Assembly (NCBI GenBank): GCA_031274005.1
Contig: JAISQU010000110.1
Coordinates: forward strand, 1 to 8,962
From: Spirochaetales bacterium
GTDB lineage: Bacteria; Spirochaetota; Spirochaetia; DTKZ01
DNA: 8,962 nt
Reading direction: 5' to 3'
Shown: piece after piece, positions 1 through 6,684 of the stretch
Layout: every line of letters begins with the position of its first letter
How positions within the stretch are numbered: the first letter of the stretch is position 1
Translations under genes and position numbers: made by a program
The notes under the pieces: generated by a model
Databases searched by the model: none
The model's input: the letters and a program-made list of their open reading frames with translations, nothing else
Told to the model about the DNA's origin: nothing

Positions 1-2
1 CG

Positions 3-791
3 GCCGGCGTTTTGAGCCAGGTCGTTATGTTTTTGTCGCTGGCGGACTCCCCTTCTATAGAACGCCTTATAACGCCCAGATGCGCCCTGACGGCGGCGGA
101 ATACCTTGCCTTTGACTGCGGTATGCACGTTCTTGTTGTCATGACGGATATGACCAATTACTGCGAGGCCCTGCGGGAAGTTTCGTCCATACGGGGTGAA
201 ATCCCCTCGCGCAAGGGTTTTCCCGGCTACCTGTATTCAGACCTGGCTGCCCTGTATGAAAGGGCGGGAAAGATTCAGGGATCCGAAGGCTCCATCACCC
301 AGATTCCCATTCTGACCATGCCCAACGATGACATAAGCCATCCCATTCCCGACCTGACCGGCTATATTACCGAGGGGCAGATTGTTCTGGACCGCGAGAT
401 GTTTCAGAAAGGAATCTATCCGCCTGTGGCGGGGCTGCCTTCGCTCTCGCGCCTGATGAAGGACGGGATCGGCGAGGGTATGACGCGGGAGGATCACAAG
501 GATCTGGCCTCGCAGCTTTTCGCCGCGTACTCGAAGGCAAAGTCCGTGCGGAATCTGGCCTCAATTATCGGGGAGGAGGAACTGTCCGGCATAGACAAAC
601 AGTACATCGCCTTCGGAGACACCTTTGAGCAGGATTTTCTGATCCAGAGTGAAACCGAAAACCGTTCAATAGACGAAACCCTCGACCTGGGCTGGAAAAC
701 GCTGAAGAGTCTTCCCAGAGACGAGCTGTACCGTATTAAAGAAGAATACATAGAAAAATATCTCCCCCCGGACGAGGGAGGCAAAAGCTAA
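3..791 (+). CDS. atpB: V/A-type ATP synthase/ATPase subunit B, C-terminal part (5' truncated by window edge)
   Basis: This is the regulatory, non-catalytic nucleotide-binding subunit of the V1/A1 head, which alternates with catalytic subunit A in the cytoplasmic hexamer. The reading frame is open to the left edge, so the gene starts outside the window; about 262 residues are visible of a family that usually runs to roughly 430-460. Visible family signatures are SLADSPSIERLITPR, LTDMTNYCEALREVS, GSITQIPILTMPNDDISHP, IPDLTGYITEGQIVLDRE and LPSLSRLMKDGIGEG. The Arg in the SLSRLM segment corresponds to the residue that contacts nucleotide at the A/B interface in the family. The C-terminal helical domain (FGDTFEQDFL onward) is complete and ends at TAA 789-791. 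Subunit D follows after 3 bp, the usual B-D order of V/A-ATPase operons. The bacterial V-type enzyme in place of F1 is typical of spirochaetes. Whether it pumps or synthesises ATP, and whether the ion is H+ or Na+, cannot be told from this subunit. Confidence 0.96.
   Translation, partial: AGVLSQVVMFLSLADSPSIERLITPRCALTAAEYLAFDCGMHVLVVMTDMTNYCEALREVSSIRGEIPSRKGFPGYLYSDLAALYERAGKIQGSEGSITQIPILTMPNDDISHPIPDLTGYITEGQIVLDREMFQKGIYPPVAGLPSLSRLMKDGIGEGMTREDHKDLASQLFAAYSKAKSVRNLASIIGEEELSGIDKQYIAFGDTFEQDFLIQSETENRSIDETLDLGWKTLKSLPRDELYRIKEEYIEKYLPPDEGGKS
775..781 (+). promoter_or_regulatory. Shine-Dalgarno site for the GTG start of V-ATPase subunit D
   Basis: AGGGAGG lies inside the last codons of the B gene, 13 nt before the GTG at 795. 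The spacing is on the long side, but no other start fits the family N-terminus (AKLNIPPTKSNL), so it supports the GTG choice and suggests that translation of B and D is coupled. Confidence 0.6.
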
Positions 792-794
792 GCC

Positions 795-1424
795 GTGGCA
801 AAGCTGAATATTCCGCCTACAAAATCCAACCTTATCCTGATGAAGGAGCAAAAGGCCATAGCCGCCGAGGGTTTTGAACTTTTGGAGCAGAAGCGGGATA
901 TTCTTGTTATGGAGCTGATGCGCATGGTGGAGCGGGTGAAACTCCTTGAAGCCGATCTGGACAAAACCATGAAGAAAGCCTACGCTTCACTGAAGAAAAT
1001 GCTTCTCGCCCTGGGCAGGGAAACGGCGCGGGAGGTAAGCGCGGGCATAAAATACGACTTTTCCGTTGAGGAAAAAACGGTGCGCGTCGCGGGGCTTCCC
1101 CTGCCCTCTCTGGAAGTCAAGGCGCCGGGCCTGAGCCTGCAATATTCATTTATGGATACCTTTGCCTATACAGATGAAACCATGAGGGATTTTCTTGCGT
1201 ATCTGAAGGATATTGCGGAGCTTGCGGGCATACGCACAATGGTGTGGCGTCTGGCGATGGAAGTCCGGAAAACGCAGCGGCGGGTAAACGCCCTGGAGAA
1301 AATCGTTGTTCCGGACAGCGCTGAAACAGCCATCTATATAGAGAGCATACTTGAAGAACGGGACAGGGAGATATTTTTTATCCAGAAGATACTGAAGTCC
1401 AAACTGGAGGAGGGCCGCGAATGA
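795..1424 (+). CDS. atpD: V/A-type ATP synthase/ATPase subunit D
   Basis: This is the central rotor stalk subunit, a long antiparallel coiled coil that turns inside the A3B3 head and passes torque to the membrane ring; it is the counterpart of gamma in F-ATPases. The protein is 209 aa, the normal family length. Its N-terminus IPPTKSNLILMKEQ matches the conserved start of the family (PTK followed by Leu-rich helix). The C-terminal helix carries the other hallmark, VRKTQRRVNALEKIVVP followed by an acidic/basic helix ending KILKSKLEEGRE. The middle part (residues about 80-130) is the more variable globular section. The start is GTG at 795, three bases after the B stop, with AGGGAGG upstream. The stop TGA overlaps the start of the next gene. 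Subunits I and K do not follow, unlike the A-B-D-I-K order found in some operons. Confidence 0.95.
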   Translation: MAKLNIPPTKSNLILMKEQKAIAAEGFELLEQKRDILVMELMRMVERVKLLEADLDKTMKKAYASLKKMLLALGRETAREVSAGIKYDFSVEEKTVRVAGLPLPSLEVKAPGLSLQYSFMDTFAYTDETMRDFLAYLKDIAELAGIRTMVWRLAMEVRKTQRRVNALEKIVVPDSAETAIYIESILEERDREIFFIQKILKSKLEEGRE

Positions 1425-1903
1425 AGCCACTGATTCAAAATATTCTGGTTGCCGTAAGCGGGTCGGACGCGTCAATCAACGCCGCGAAATATGCTGTTGT
1501 GCTTGCGCGCCAGTATCGTTGCAATCTGACGGCGGTCTATGTCATTGATACGGCGACACTGCGCCAGCTTGTTATAACGAATATTTTTCTTGAGGATGAG
1601 AGCGAAGATTACGAAAAAAGCCTTGAGGAAAACGGAGAACGGTATCTGAATTATATGAAGGACCTGGCATCCCGGAAAAACCTCAAGGTCGAGACTGTTT
1701 TGCGCAAGGGGGCGGTGTTTTCCGAAATTCTGCGGGAAGCGGATGAAAAAAAAGTCGATCTTATCATTCTGGGCGGATGGGAAAAAGGCCGGAAGGACAG
1801 GGACATTATATCGGACTCCCACAGGGAAATTTTCATAAACGCGAAATGTTCGGTCCTTATTGTAAAAGAACGCGAGATAGAGAAAATTTTTAATCAGTTG
1901 TGA
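1421..1903 (+). CDS. Universal stress protein (UspA family), V-ATPase-linked
   Basis: A single-domain cytoplasmic Usp protein of 160 aa, close to the usual 140-160. The N-terminal strand and first helix read NILVAVSGSDASINAAKYAV, with the Asp/Ser pair seen at the start of Usp domains. The C-terminal part has the family's VDLIILGGWEKG strand-loop and KCSVLIVKE final strand. The ATP-binding Usp motif is G-2X-G-9X-G(S/T); here the glycines at 118-119 and 123 are spaced differently and the last Gly-Ser is Asp-Ser at 132-133, so nucleotide binding may be lost or altered. The start ATG overlaps the stop of subunit D as ATGA and has a strong GGAGGAGGG at 1406-1414, so it is co-transcribed and probably translationally coupled with the V-ATPase. 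A role in tuning the ATPase or ion balance is inference only. No specific Usp name can be assigned. Confidence 0.88.
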   Translation: MKPLIQNILVAVSGSDASINAAKYAVVLARQYRCNLTAVYVIDTATLRQLVITNIFLEDESEDYEKSLEENGERYLNYMKDLASRKNLKVETVLRKGAVFSEILREADEKKVDLIILGGWEKGRKDRDIISDSHREIFINAKCSVLIVKEREIEKIFNQL

Positions 1904-1959
1904 TTCAGGGCCGCAAAACCTCGGGGCGCTCAGCCTGAGAAGAGTACGCGTATTTCAAA
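1904..1959. other. Gap after the V-ATPase/Usp operon, no clear terminator
   Basis: This short stretch lies between the Usp stop and the promoter at 1960. I found no strong stem followed by a T-run, so read-through into the downstream operon is possible. It does contain an 8-bp perfect palindrome, TACGCGTA at 1945-1952, seven bases before the -35 hexamer. Confidence 0.5.
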
Positions 1960-1989
1960 TTGACACGGAGGCCATAAATTTACTATTAT
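1960..1989 (+). promoter_or_regulatory. Strong sigma70-type promoter for the J-protein/surA-like/nusB/map/htrA operon
   Basis: A perfect -35 hexamer TTGACA (1960-1965) is separated by 18 bp from TATTAT (1984-1989), which matches five of six bases of TATAAT. It sits in the only sizeable intergenic gap upstream of seven tightly packed genes. A start 6-7 bases after the -10 falls at about 1996-1997, which would leave only 2-3 bases before the TTG start codon at 1999. The GGAGG at 1967-1971 lies in the promoter spacer, so it would not be in this mRNA. Confidence 0.7.
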
Positions 1990-1998
1990 GGTACTGCC

Positions 1999-2769
1999 TT
2001 GAAAAATTATTATGATCTTTTTGGTCTTAAACACACATGCAGTCTCGAAGAGGTAAAAAGTTCTTTCCGCGGCAAGGTAAAGAGGCTTCATCCCGACCTG
2101 TCGCGGGACACGGCCGGGGTAGAACGGTTTCGCCTGCTTCTTGAGGCGTACCGGGTTCTCATTGATCCTGAAGCGCGGGCCGATTATGACCGGCGGATGA
2201 GGTTTTCTGATTCCGCGGACGGTTTTGTGTACCGTGATTTTCTGAAAGAAAGGGCCGACGGTATCAGTCTTGCCAAACTTATTTTTTTCGATTTGCTTCA
2301 TGACAACGAAGATGAGGCGCTTGATTTGTATGAAACGCTGCTTCTACAGGATGAGTTCAGTCTTGAGATTTTTATGGACAGGGAAGATTTCATGGACTGC
2401 GCCTTTCTGCTGGCGGAGGAATACGAAAAGCAGCGCAGATACGCAAAATCCTTTGACCTGCTTGTGAAAATCGTGCGCTTCGAAAGGCAGAAGCCGTATT
2501 TTAGGCATTTTCTTGAAGAGGTTATCGCGCGTATGCGCAGCCTTGCCGCCTCAAAACTCTCCCGTGAATTGCCGCCGCAGGAATGCCTGGCGCGGTATTT
2601 TCAGGTTGTCGAATTTAATTTATCACATAAAGAAACAAATTTTTATACAAAAAAAATCGCTGAAGTATATCTAGGCCTGGGCAGGGCCGATCTTGCGGGG
2701 GATTATCTTGACCGAAAATCAGGGAAGCGGATCTCCGGCGGAATGAAACAAAAACTTGGCTGCTCATAG
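1999..2769 (+). CDS. J-domain (DnaJ-like) co-chaperone with helical C-terminal region
   Basis: The N-terminus (residues 1-70) is a complete J domain: MKNYYDLFGLKHTCSLEEVK, the HPD motif at residues 31-33, and the helix-IV type ending VLIDPEARADYDRRM. HPD is what stimulates DnaK ATPase activity, so it should act with DnaK in the cytoplasm. There is no G/F linker and no CxxCxGxG zinc finger, so it is not DnaJ itself but a class III J protein. Residues from about 80 to 256 are predicted helical, with TPR-like helical pairs (DNEDEALDLYETLLLQ, EEYEKQRRYAKSFDLLVKIV, IAEVYLGLGRADLAGDYL), probably a client-binding region. The start is TTG at 1999; the only in-frame codons between it and a TAA at 1975-1977 are non-standard, and the J domain begins exactly there. 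It lacks a usable Shine-Dalgarno. It is the first gene of the operon, 15 bp before the surA-like gene. The client is unknown. Confidence 0.88.
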   Translation: MKNYYDLFGLKHTCSLEEVKSSFRGKVKRLHPDLSRDTAGVERFRLLLEAYRVLIDPEARADYDRRMRFSDSADGFVYRDFLKERADGISLAKLIFFDLLHDNEDEALDLYETLLLQDEFSLEIFMDREDFMDCAFLLAEEYEKQRRYAKSFDLLVKIVRFERQKPYFRHFLEEVIARMRSLAASKLSRELPPQECLARYFQVVEFNLSHKETNFYTKKIAEVYLGLGRADLAGDYLDRKSGKRISGGMKQKLGCS

Positions 2770-2784
2770 GAAAAGAGGTGAAAA

Positions 2785-3828
2785 ATGTTGTTTACGAAAA
2801 AAACGCTTGCAATGGGTATTCTTGTCTTGGTGTCCGCGGGTTTCTCTTTCGCTCAGGTTATTGACCAGACTGTCGCGCGGGTGCGGCTTACAAAACCGGA
2901 AGTGATTACCCAGAGGCAGCTGCGGCAGCAGATAGAACTTGTGGAAAGCCAGACGCGGCAGCCCCTGCCGCCGGATAACAGGCGCCGTATGCTCGATTTG
3001 CAGATAGGCGAGATTCTGATCAATCAGGCGGCGGCGCGGGATAATTTCCGGGCCAGCGAGAACGAATTGAACGAGAACATTGCCCGCTATAAAGAGCAGA
3101 TGGCGCCCGATGTGTCCGATGCGCAGTTCAGGACTATTGTTCAGAATCAGATCGGCCTTTCCTGGGACGAGTTTACCGCGACCATGCGAAAGCGGCTTAT
3201 TCAGGAAAAATACATTATGGAGAAGAAGCGTTCCTATTTCAACGACATCAAGGATCCCAGCGACGCCGAACTGCGGCAAATTTACGAAGCGAACGCCACG
3301 GATTTTACCAATCCCCAGATTGTGCGTTTCAACCAGGTGTATATCGCGACGCGCAGTCTTTCCGACACGGAAAAGCAGCTGGCGCGCAGGCGCGCGGAGG
3401 AGGCTCTCGCGGAGCTGCGCAGCTCCCAGTTCAAGGATGTGGTTCTGAAGTATTCGGATGACACAAACACCAAGTACAAGGGGGGCGACGCCGGTTATTT
3501 CGCGCGTAATGACGCCCGGCGGCAGGCGGTTCTGGGGAAAAATTTCTTTGACGCTCTTTTCGCCATGAACGTAAATCAGGTAAGCGGCATTATTGAGTCG
3601 AACATCGGCCTGCATATTATTCAGGTCTCGGAAAAACGGGAGCCGAAACTTCTGGGATTTAAAGACCCGGTTTTTCCCGGCGCAGCCGTTACGGTGGAAG
3701 AGCGGATAAAGAATACGGTCAGGGCGCAGAACCAGCAAATAACTTTTCAAAAGGCTTTGACCGATCTCATAGAAGAGCTGAAAAAAGACGCTGAGATTAC
3801 CGTTTATGAGCAGTATCTGAACTGGTAA
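2785..3828 (+). CDS. Periplasmic peptidyl-prolyl isomerase, SurA/parvulin type (possible Tpn39b-like basic membrane protein)
   Basis: An exported chaperone and prolyl isomerase, probably acting on outer-membrane or periplasmic proteins. Residues 1-23 form a Sec signal peptide (KK, hydrophobic core LAMGILVLVSAGFSF, cleavage after Ala23 before Gln24); there is no lipobox Cys. Residues about 30-165 resemble the SurA N-terminal chaperone domain (RRRMLDLQIGEILINQAA, helices rich in Gln/Arg/Glu). Residues about 180-285 form one parvulin domain: VRFNQVYIATRS, FKDVVLKYSDD, GGDAGYF around 234-239, and GLHIIQVSEKRE with His277. A C-terminal helix follows, as in SurA. ATG 2785 is preceded by GAGGTG at 2775-2780. 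The length, 347 aa, suits a single-parvulin SurA homologue. It lies directly upstream of nusB, 2 bp apart, an arrangement I associate with the T. pallidum basic membrane protein Tpn39b; that orthology is from memory and unverified. Confidence 0.88.
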   Translation: MLFTKKTLAMGILVLVSAGFSFAQVIDQTVARVRLTKPEVITQRQLRQQIELVESQTRQPLPPDNRRRMLDLQIGEILINQAAARDNFRASENELNENIARYKEQMAPDVSDAQFRTIVQNQIGLSWDEFTATMRKRLIQEKYIMEKKRSYFNDIKDPSDAELRQIYEANATDFTNPQIVRFNQVYIATRSLSDTEKQLARRRAEEALAELRSSQFKDVVLKYSDDTNTKYKGGDAGYFARNDARRQAVLGKNFFDALFAMNVNQVSGIIESNIGLHIIQVSEKREPKLLGFKDPVFPGAAVTVEERIKNTVRAQNQQITFQKALTDLIEELKKDAEITVYEQYLNW

Positions 3829-3830
3829 TC

Positions 3831-4262
3831 ATGGGACCCCGGCGTAAAGGCAGAATTCTTGCTGTTCAGGCTCTCTTTGCCTATGATTTTACTCACTGCG
3901 GCGTAAGCGATTTAACGCATTTTTCCTGGGCACAGGAGAAAGATTCTGAGGATGTCGACGAAAGTATACAGAATTTCGCTTCTTTACTGACTGCCGGCGC
4001 AATAGGGAATATGAAGGCGATTGATGAGCTTATTTCAAAGCATCTGGAGCACTGGGATTTTAGCCGCCTGAACCGCATTGATCTGGCAATTCTGCGCGTA
4101 AGCGTGTATTCGTTTCTTTTTCTGAGGGATATTCCCGCCTCTGTTGTTATAGACGAGGCCGTGGACATTGCGAAAGACTTCGGAACCGATGAGTCCTACA
4201 GGTTCATCAACGGGGTTCTGGACGGAATCAGGAAAGCTCTGGAAAATCATGAAAGCCCGTGA
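3831..4262 (+). CDS. nusB: Transcription antitermination factor NusB
   Basis: NusB binds boxA RNA together with NusE (S10) and supports antitermination of rRNA transcription. The protein has 143 aa, the family length. The N-terminus RRKGRILAVQALFAYDF is the typical Arg-rich NusB start (normally RRxxRExALQxLFxxDF). The second half has the conserved DFSRLNRIDLAILRVSVYSF and IPASVVIDEAVDIAKDFG segments, ending with the RFINGVLDGI motif. The start is ATG 3831, only two bases after the surA-like stop, with no evident Shine-Dalgarno, so translation is probably coupled to the upstream gene. The last 14 bases overlap the TPR gene. Its position between envelope genes is probably just operon sharing. 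Confidence 0.95.
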   Translation: MGPRRKGRILAVQALFAYDFTHCGVSDLTHFSWAQEKDSEDVDESIQNFASLLTAGAIGNMKAIDELISKHLEHWDFSRLNRIDLAILRVSVYSFLFLRDIPASVVIDEAVDIAKDFGTDESYRFINGVLDGIRKALENHESP

Positions 4263-5904
4263 AAAAATTGAACCCATTCATATTATCCTGCTTATTCTGG
4301 GCATTGTCCTTCTGTCGGGGTTCATTGGCCTTGCCGTATATTCCCTGCGGACCGCAAAGCATTCCGCTGATTTGTCCTATTCACTGGAAAACATTGACGC
4401 ACTTTTGGACGCGGGCAATTACGGGGAGGCGCGGAAAATCATGGAAGGCATGCATAGCTATCCTGATTACCTGGGCGGCTGGATGCAGCTTCTGAAGCGC
4501 TGCAGAACGCTGGGCCTGCGGACAGGGGATTATACGCTTTTCTGCGGCATGGCGCTGCGGGCGCAAAAAGCCCACCCGGACAGTGAGGATATTGCCGCGG
4601 CCGCCGCCACTGCCCTGATGGACACAGGCAGAGCGGAAGAGGCCGCCGCCTTTTTACCGAAACTCGCCGGTACGGAGTACAGAAGCCTCGCCGCGGAGAT
4701 TCATGTGCGCGGCCGAACGCTTCCCGCCGGAGAGCCCCTGGGCGAGCTGGTCTACGCGGTTCTTCCTGAAAGCCGGAATTACCTTGATTTTATCGCGGCG
4801 GCAGAGCTGTCCGGCGAGTCCGGGTTTTTTCTTAACGCCGCGCTTTTGCTTCTGGAAGCGGGCAGGCAGGAAGAGGCTCTGGAGATTTTGAGCGGGCCCG
4901 GTATGGAATATCCCTATATTACGGCTCTCGCCTCCTACGACGCGGGGAAATTTGCCGAAGTGGACACATACTGGGACCTCATGGGGCCGGAAGAAAAAAT
5001 GCTGCCCCGTTCACTGCGGCTTCGCGCGGACTCTCTTATGCGGCAGCGAAGATACGATGAGAGCGAAAATTTTCATGAAATTTTTCTGCGGAACTTTCCG
5101 GATTATTCCCCTGTCCCGTATCTTGCCATGAATTTTTTGCAAAACAGAAAAACTCCTTTTTCGGGGATGCCCGCTTTGCAGAGGGGTCTCGCGTTTTTTC
5201 CCCGTGATCCCCTGCTTATGCTTGAGTACGCGAAAACTCTTATCGCTGAGAACAAAACGGCCGAAGGGAGAGAGGCCGCCGGCAAAATCGTTCTTGATTA
5301 TTCTGCCGGGGCAGAAGGCGCGGATACACATACACTGGCAGCTGCGCGGGCGCTGCGGCTTATAGCGCAGAGGGAAGAGCTTCCCCTGGGCCGCCTTGTG
5401 GCGGAACTCTGGATACTGCATAACCAGAGCCCCGGCGCCGGCGCGGTTTCGGCCCTGCTCCGGTGGCACCTGTTCTCCATGAATGATTATCCGGGAATCC
5501 GGCAGCTTCTGGGCCCGCGGGCGGAAGAGGATGAGTATTCCCTGTCCTACCTTGCGGCCCTCGACCTTGCCGAAGGGCAGCCCGCCGCGGCGCGGGAGGA
5601 GCTTTTACGGCAGACCGAGAGGTTTCCCGAATGTCCTGAGGGTTTCTACAATCTGGGGCTTGTGTATCTGAAGCTGGGCAGCTGCGGGGAGGCTCTTGAG
5701 GCTTTCCGGCGGGCCGCCGGGGTCATGGCTTTTTCCGCAACATATGATTTGGATACGAATACGCAGCTGCGCATATTTGATACCCTTGTCCTTTTGGGAC
5801 GTTTCCCCGACGCCTCCTCGGTGATGCGGAGTTTTCTTGAAAAAAATCCCCATCACCCCGAAGCCCTGCAAAAGCTGCGGAAACTTGAAGCTCGGGGAGA
5901 ATAA
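4249..5904 (+). CDS. Membrane-anchored TPR-repeat protein
   Basis: The protein has 551 aa, with one N-terminal membrane segment and a large helical domain of tetratricopeptide-like repeats. Residues 1-8 are positively charged and residues about 10-33 are hydrophobic (IHIILLILGIVLLSGFIGLAVY), giving an N-in anchor with the repeats in the periplasm. TPR-like helical pairs are seen throughout, for example NIDALLDAGNYGEARKIMEG near residue 48, ALMDTGRAEEAAAFLPKL, LLLEAGRQEEALEIL, and the clearest one, GFYNLGLVYLKLGSCGEALEAFRRA near 480-505. The repeats are likely a protein-binding scaffold. I chose ATG 4249 because the basic residues and anchor follow directly; the frame is open to an ATG at 4168, but that part lies inside nusB and looks like a shadow. 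It overlaps nusB by 14 bp. Its partner is unknown; neighbours hint at envelope protein assembly or quality control. No catalytic motif was seen. Confidence 0.82.
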   Translation: MKAREKIEPIHIILLILGIVLLSGFIGLAVYSLRTAKHSADLSYSLENIDALLDAGNYGEARKIMEGMHSYPDYLGGWMQLLKRCRTLGLRTGDYTLFCGMALRAQKAHPDSEDIAAAAATALMDTGRAEEAAAFLPKLAGTEYRSLAAEIHVRGRTLPAGEPLGELVYAVLPESRNYLDFIAAAELSGESGFFLNAALLLLEAGRQEEALEILSGPGMEYPYITALASYDAGKFAEVDTYWDLMGPEEKMLPRSLRLRADSLMRQRRYDESENFHEIFLRNFPDYSPVPYLAMNFLQNRKTPFSGMPALQRGLAFFPRDPLLMLEYAKTLIAENKTAEGREAAGKIVLDYSAGAEGADTHTLAAARALRLIAQREELPLGRLVAELWILHNQSPGAGAVSALLRWHLFSMNDYPGIRQLLGPRAEEDEYSLSYLAALDLAEGQPAAAREELLRQTERFPECPEGFYNLGLVYLKLGSCGEALEAFRRAAGVMAFSATYDLDTNTQLRIFDTLVLLGRFPDASSVMRSFLEKNPHHPEALQKLRKLEARGE

Positions 5905-5919
5905 TGGTATGCTTAGATT

Positions 5920-6666
5920 ATGATACGCTTGAAAAACGACAGGGAAATCGCGGGCATACGGGAATCATGCCGCCTTTTGTCGCAGCTTCTTGGCGAAGTA
6001 AAGAATATCGTCCGCGAAGGGATAACGACAAAGGACATAGACGCCTTTGTCCGCTCCCGCTGCCGCGAGCTTGGCGCGAAACCCGCCTTTCTGGGTTACG
6101 ACGGATATCCGGCCGCCATCTGTACATCGCCGAACGATACGGTGATTCACGGGATACCCAACAAAAGAAAACTGCGCTCCGGGGATATTTTGAGCCTTGA
6201 CTGCGGTCTTGATTATGAAGGGTTTTTCAGCGACGCGGCTTTTACCCTGCCCATTGGCCAGGTGTCTGCAGAAAACCGGCTCTTGATGCAGGTTACGCGC
6301 GAATGCCTGGAACTGGCTGTGGAAAAAGCCGTCTGCGGAAACAGGGTAAGCGATATTTCCAAAGCCGTCTACGCGCGCGCCAAAAAACACAGGTTCGGGG
6401 TTGTCAGACAATTCTGCGGCCACGGAGTGGGCTTTTCCCAGCACGAAGAACCGCAGATACCCAATTATCCCAGCCCCGGCCCCAGCCCCCGGCTTAAACC
6501 GGGAATGGTTTTGGCAATAGAACCCATGATCAACGCGGGCGGGGACGATGTGGAAGTGCTGGAAGATGACTGGACAGTTGTTACCGGCGATGGCAGTTTT
6601 TCCGCGCATTTTGAACACACGCTCGCCATCTTTGCCGATCATACAGAAATATTAACCGCCTGGTAA
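5920..6666 (+). CDS. map: Methionine aminopeptidase, type I
   Basis: This metalloenzyme removes the initiator Met from nascent proteins in the cytoplasm. The pita-bread fold residues are all present: metal ligands Asp94 (LSLDCGLDY), Asp105 (FFSDAAFTL), His168 (CGHGVG), Glu201 (VLAIEPM) and Glu232 (HFEHTLAI). The catalytic histidines are His77 (VIHGIP) and His175 (SQHEEPQ). The 248-aa length is normal for the short bacterial type I form without an N-terminal extension. A proline-rich loop (PSPGPSPRLKPG, residues 184-195) precedes the EPM motif, as in many bacterial homologues. The start ATG 5920 is the first in-frame after a TAG at 5914-5916, with no clear Shine-Dalgarno close by; the nearest purine-rich stretch (GGGGAGA, 5894-5900) is 19 nt upstream, so coupling to the TPR gene, 15 bp before, is likely. 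htrA follows after 18 bp. Confidence 0.96.
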   Translation: MIRLKNDREIAGIRESCRLLSQLLGEVKNIVREGITTKDIDAFVRSRCRELGAKPAFLGYDGYPAAICTSPNDTVIHGIPNKRKLRSGDILSLDCGLDYEGFFSDAAFTLPIGQVSAENRLLMQVTRECLELAVEKAVCGNRVSDISKAVYARAKKHRFGVVRQFCGHGVGFSQHEEPQIPNYPSPGPSPRLKPGMVLAIEPMINAGGDDVEVLEDDWTVVTGDGSFSAHFEHTLAIFADHTEILTAW

Positions 6667-6671
6667 GTGGT

Positions 6672-6677
6672 AGGAGG
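6672..6677 (+). promoter_or_regulatory. Shine-Dalgarno that sets the htrA start
   Basis: A perfect AGGAGG sits seven bases before ATG 6685. An in-frame GTG at 6667 lies upstream of the ribosome site, so it cannot use it; the ATG is the better start and removes six residues (MVGGLH) from the longest frame. Confidence 0.85.
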
Positions 6678-6684
6678 ATTGCAC

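Noticed and set aside
1904..1945. Intrinsic terminator after the Usp gene
   Set aside because: CTCAG/CTGAG at 1929-1939 leaves a one-base loop and no T-run follows.
1978..1980. An ATT start for the J protein, six bases after GGAGG
   Set aside because: ATT starts are very rare and the J-domain N-terminus begins at the TTG; the GGAGG also lies within the promoter spacer. It remains possible only if the gene is read from an upstream transcript.
1988..2002. A four-codon leader peptide (ATG to TGA) overlapping the TTG of the J protein gene
   Set aside because: Its ATG falls in the -10 hexamer region, so it would not be in the transcript from this promoter; chance is likely.
2764..3750. A 328-codon open frame on the minus strand opposite the SurA-like gene
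   Set aside because: It lies wholly antisense to a well-supported gene, has no ribosome site or family signature, and similar long antisense frames occur opposite map; this is a result of codon bias.
4168..4248. A longer N-terminus for the TPR protein
   Set aside because: These 27 codons lie inside nusB in another frame, and the basic-plus-hydrophobic anchor begins right at ATG 4249.
5904..6200. A 98-codon frame starting at TAATG on the stop of the TPR gene, out of frame with map
   Set aside because: The start position is attractive for coupling, but the product overlaps map nearly entirely, is rich in Arg and has no family features.
6468..6503. Imperfect CCCAGCCCCGG direct repeat and a CCCGG/CCGGG stem within map
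   Set aside because: It encodes the proline-rich loop common in bacterial MetAP; no sign of regulatory role.
5965..6642. A 225-codon minus-strand frame opposite map
   Set aside because: Shadow of map, which has all its catalytic residues; no recognisable motif in the antisense product.
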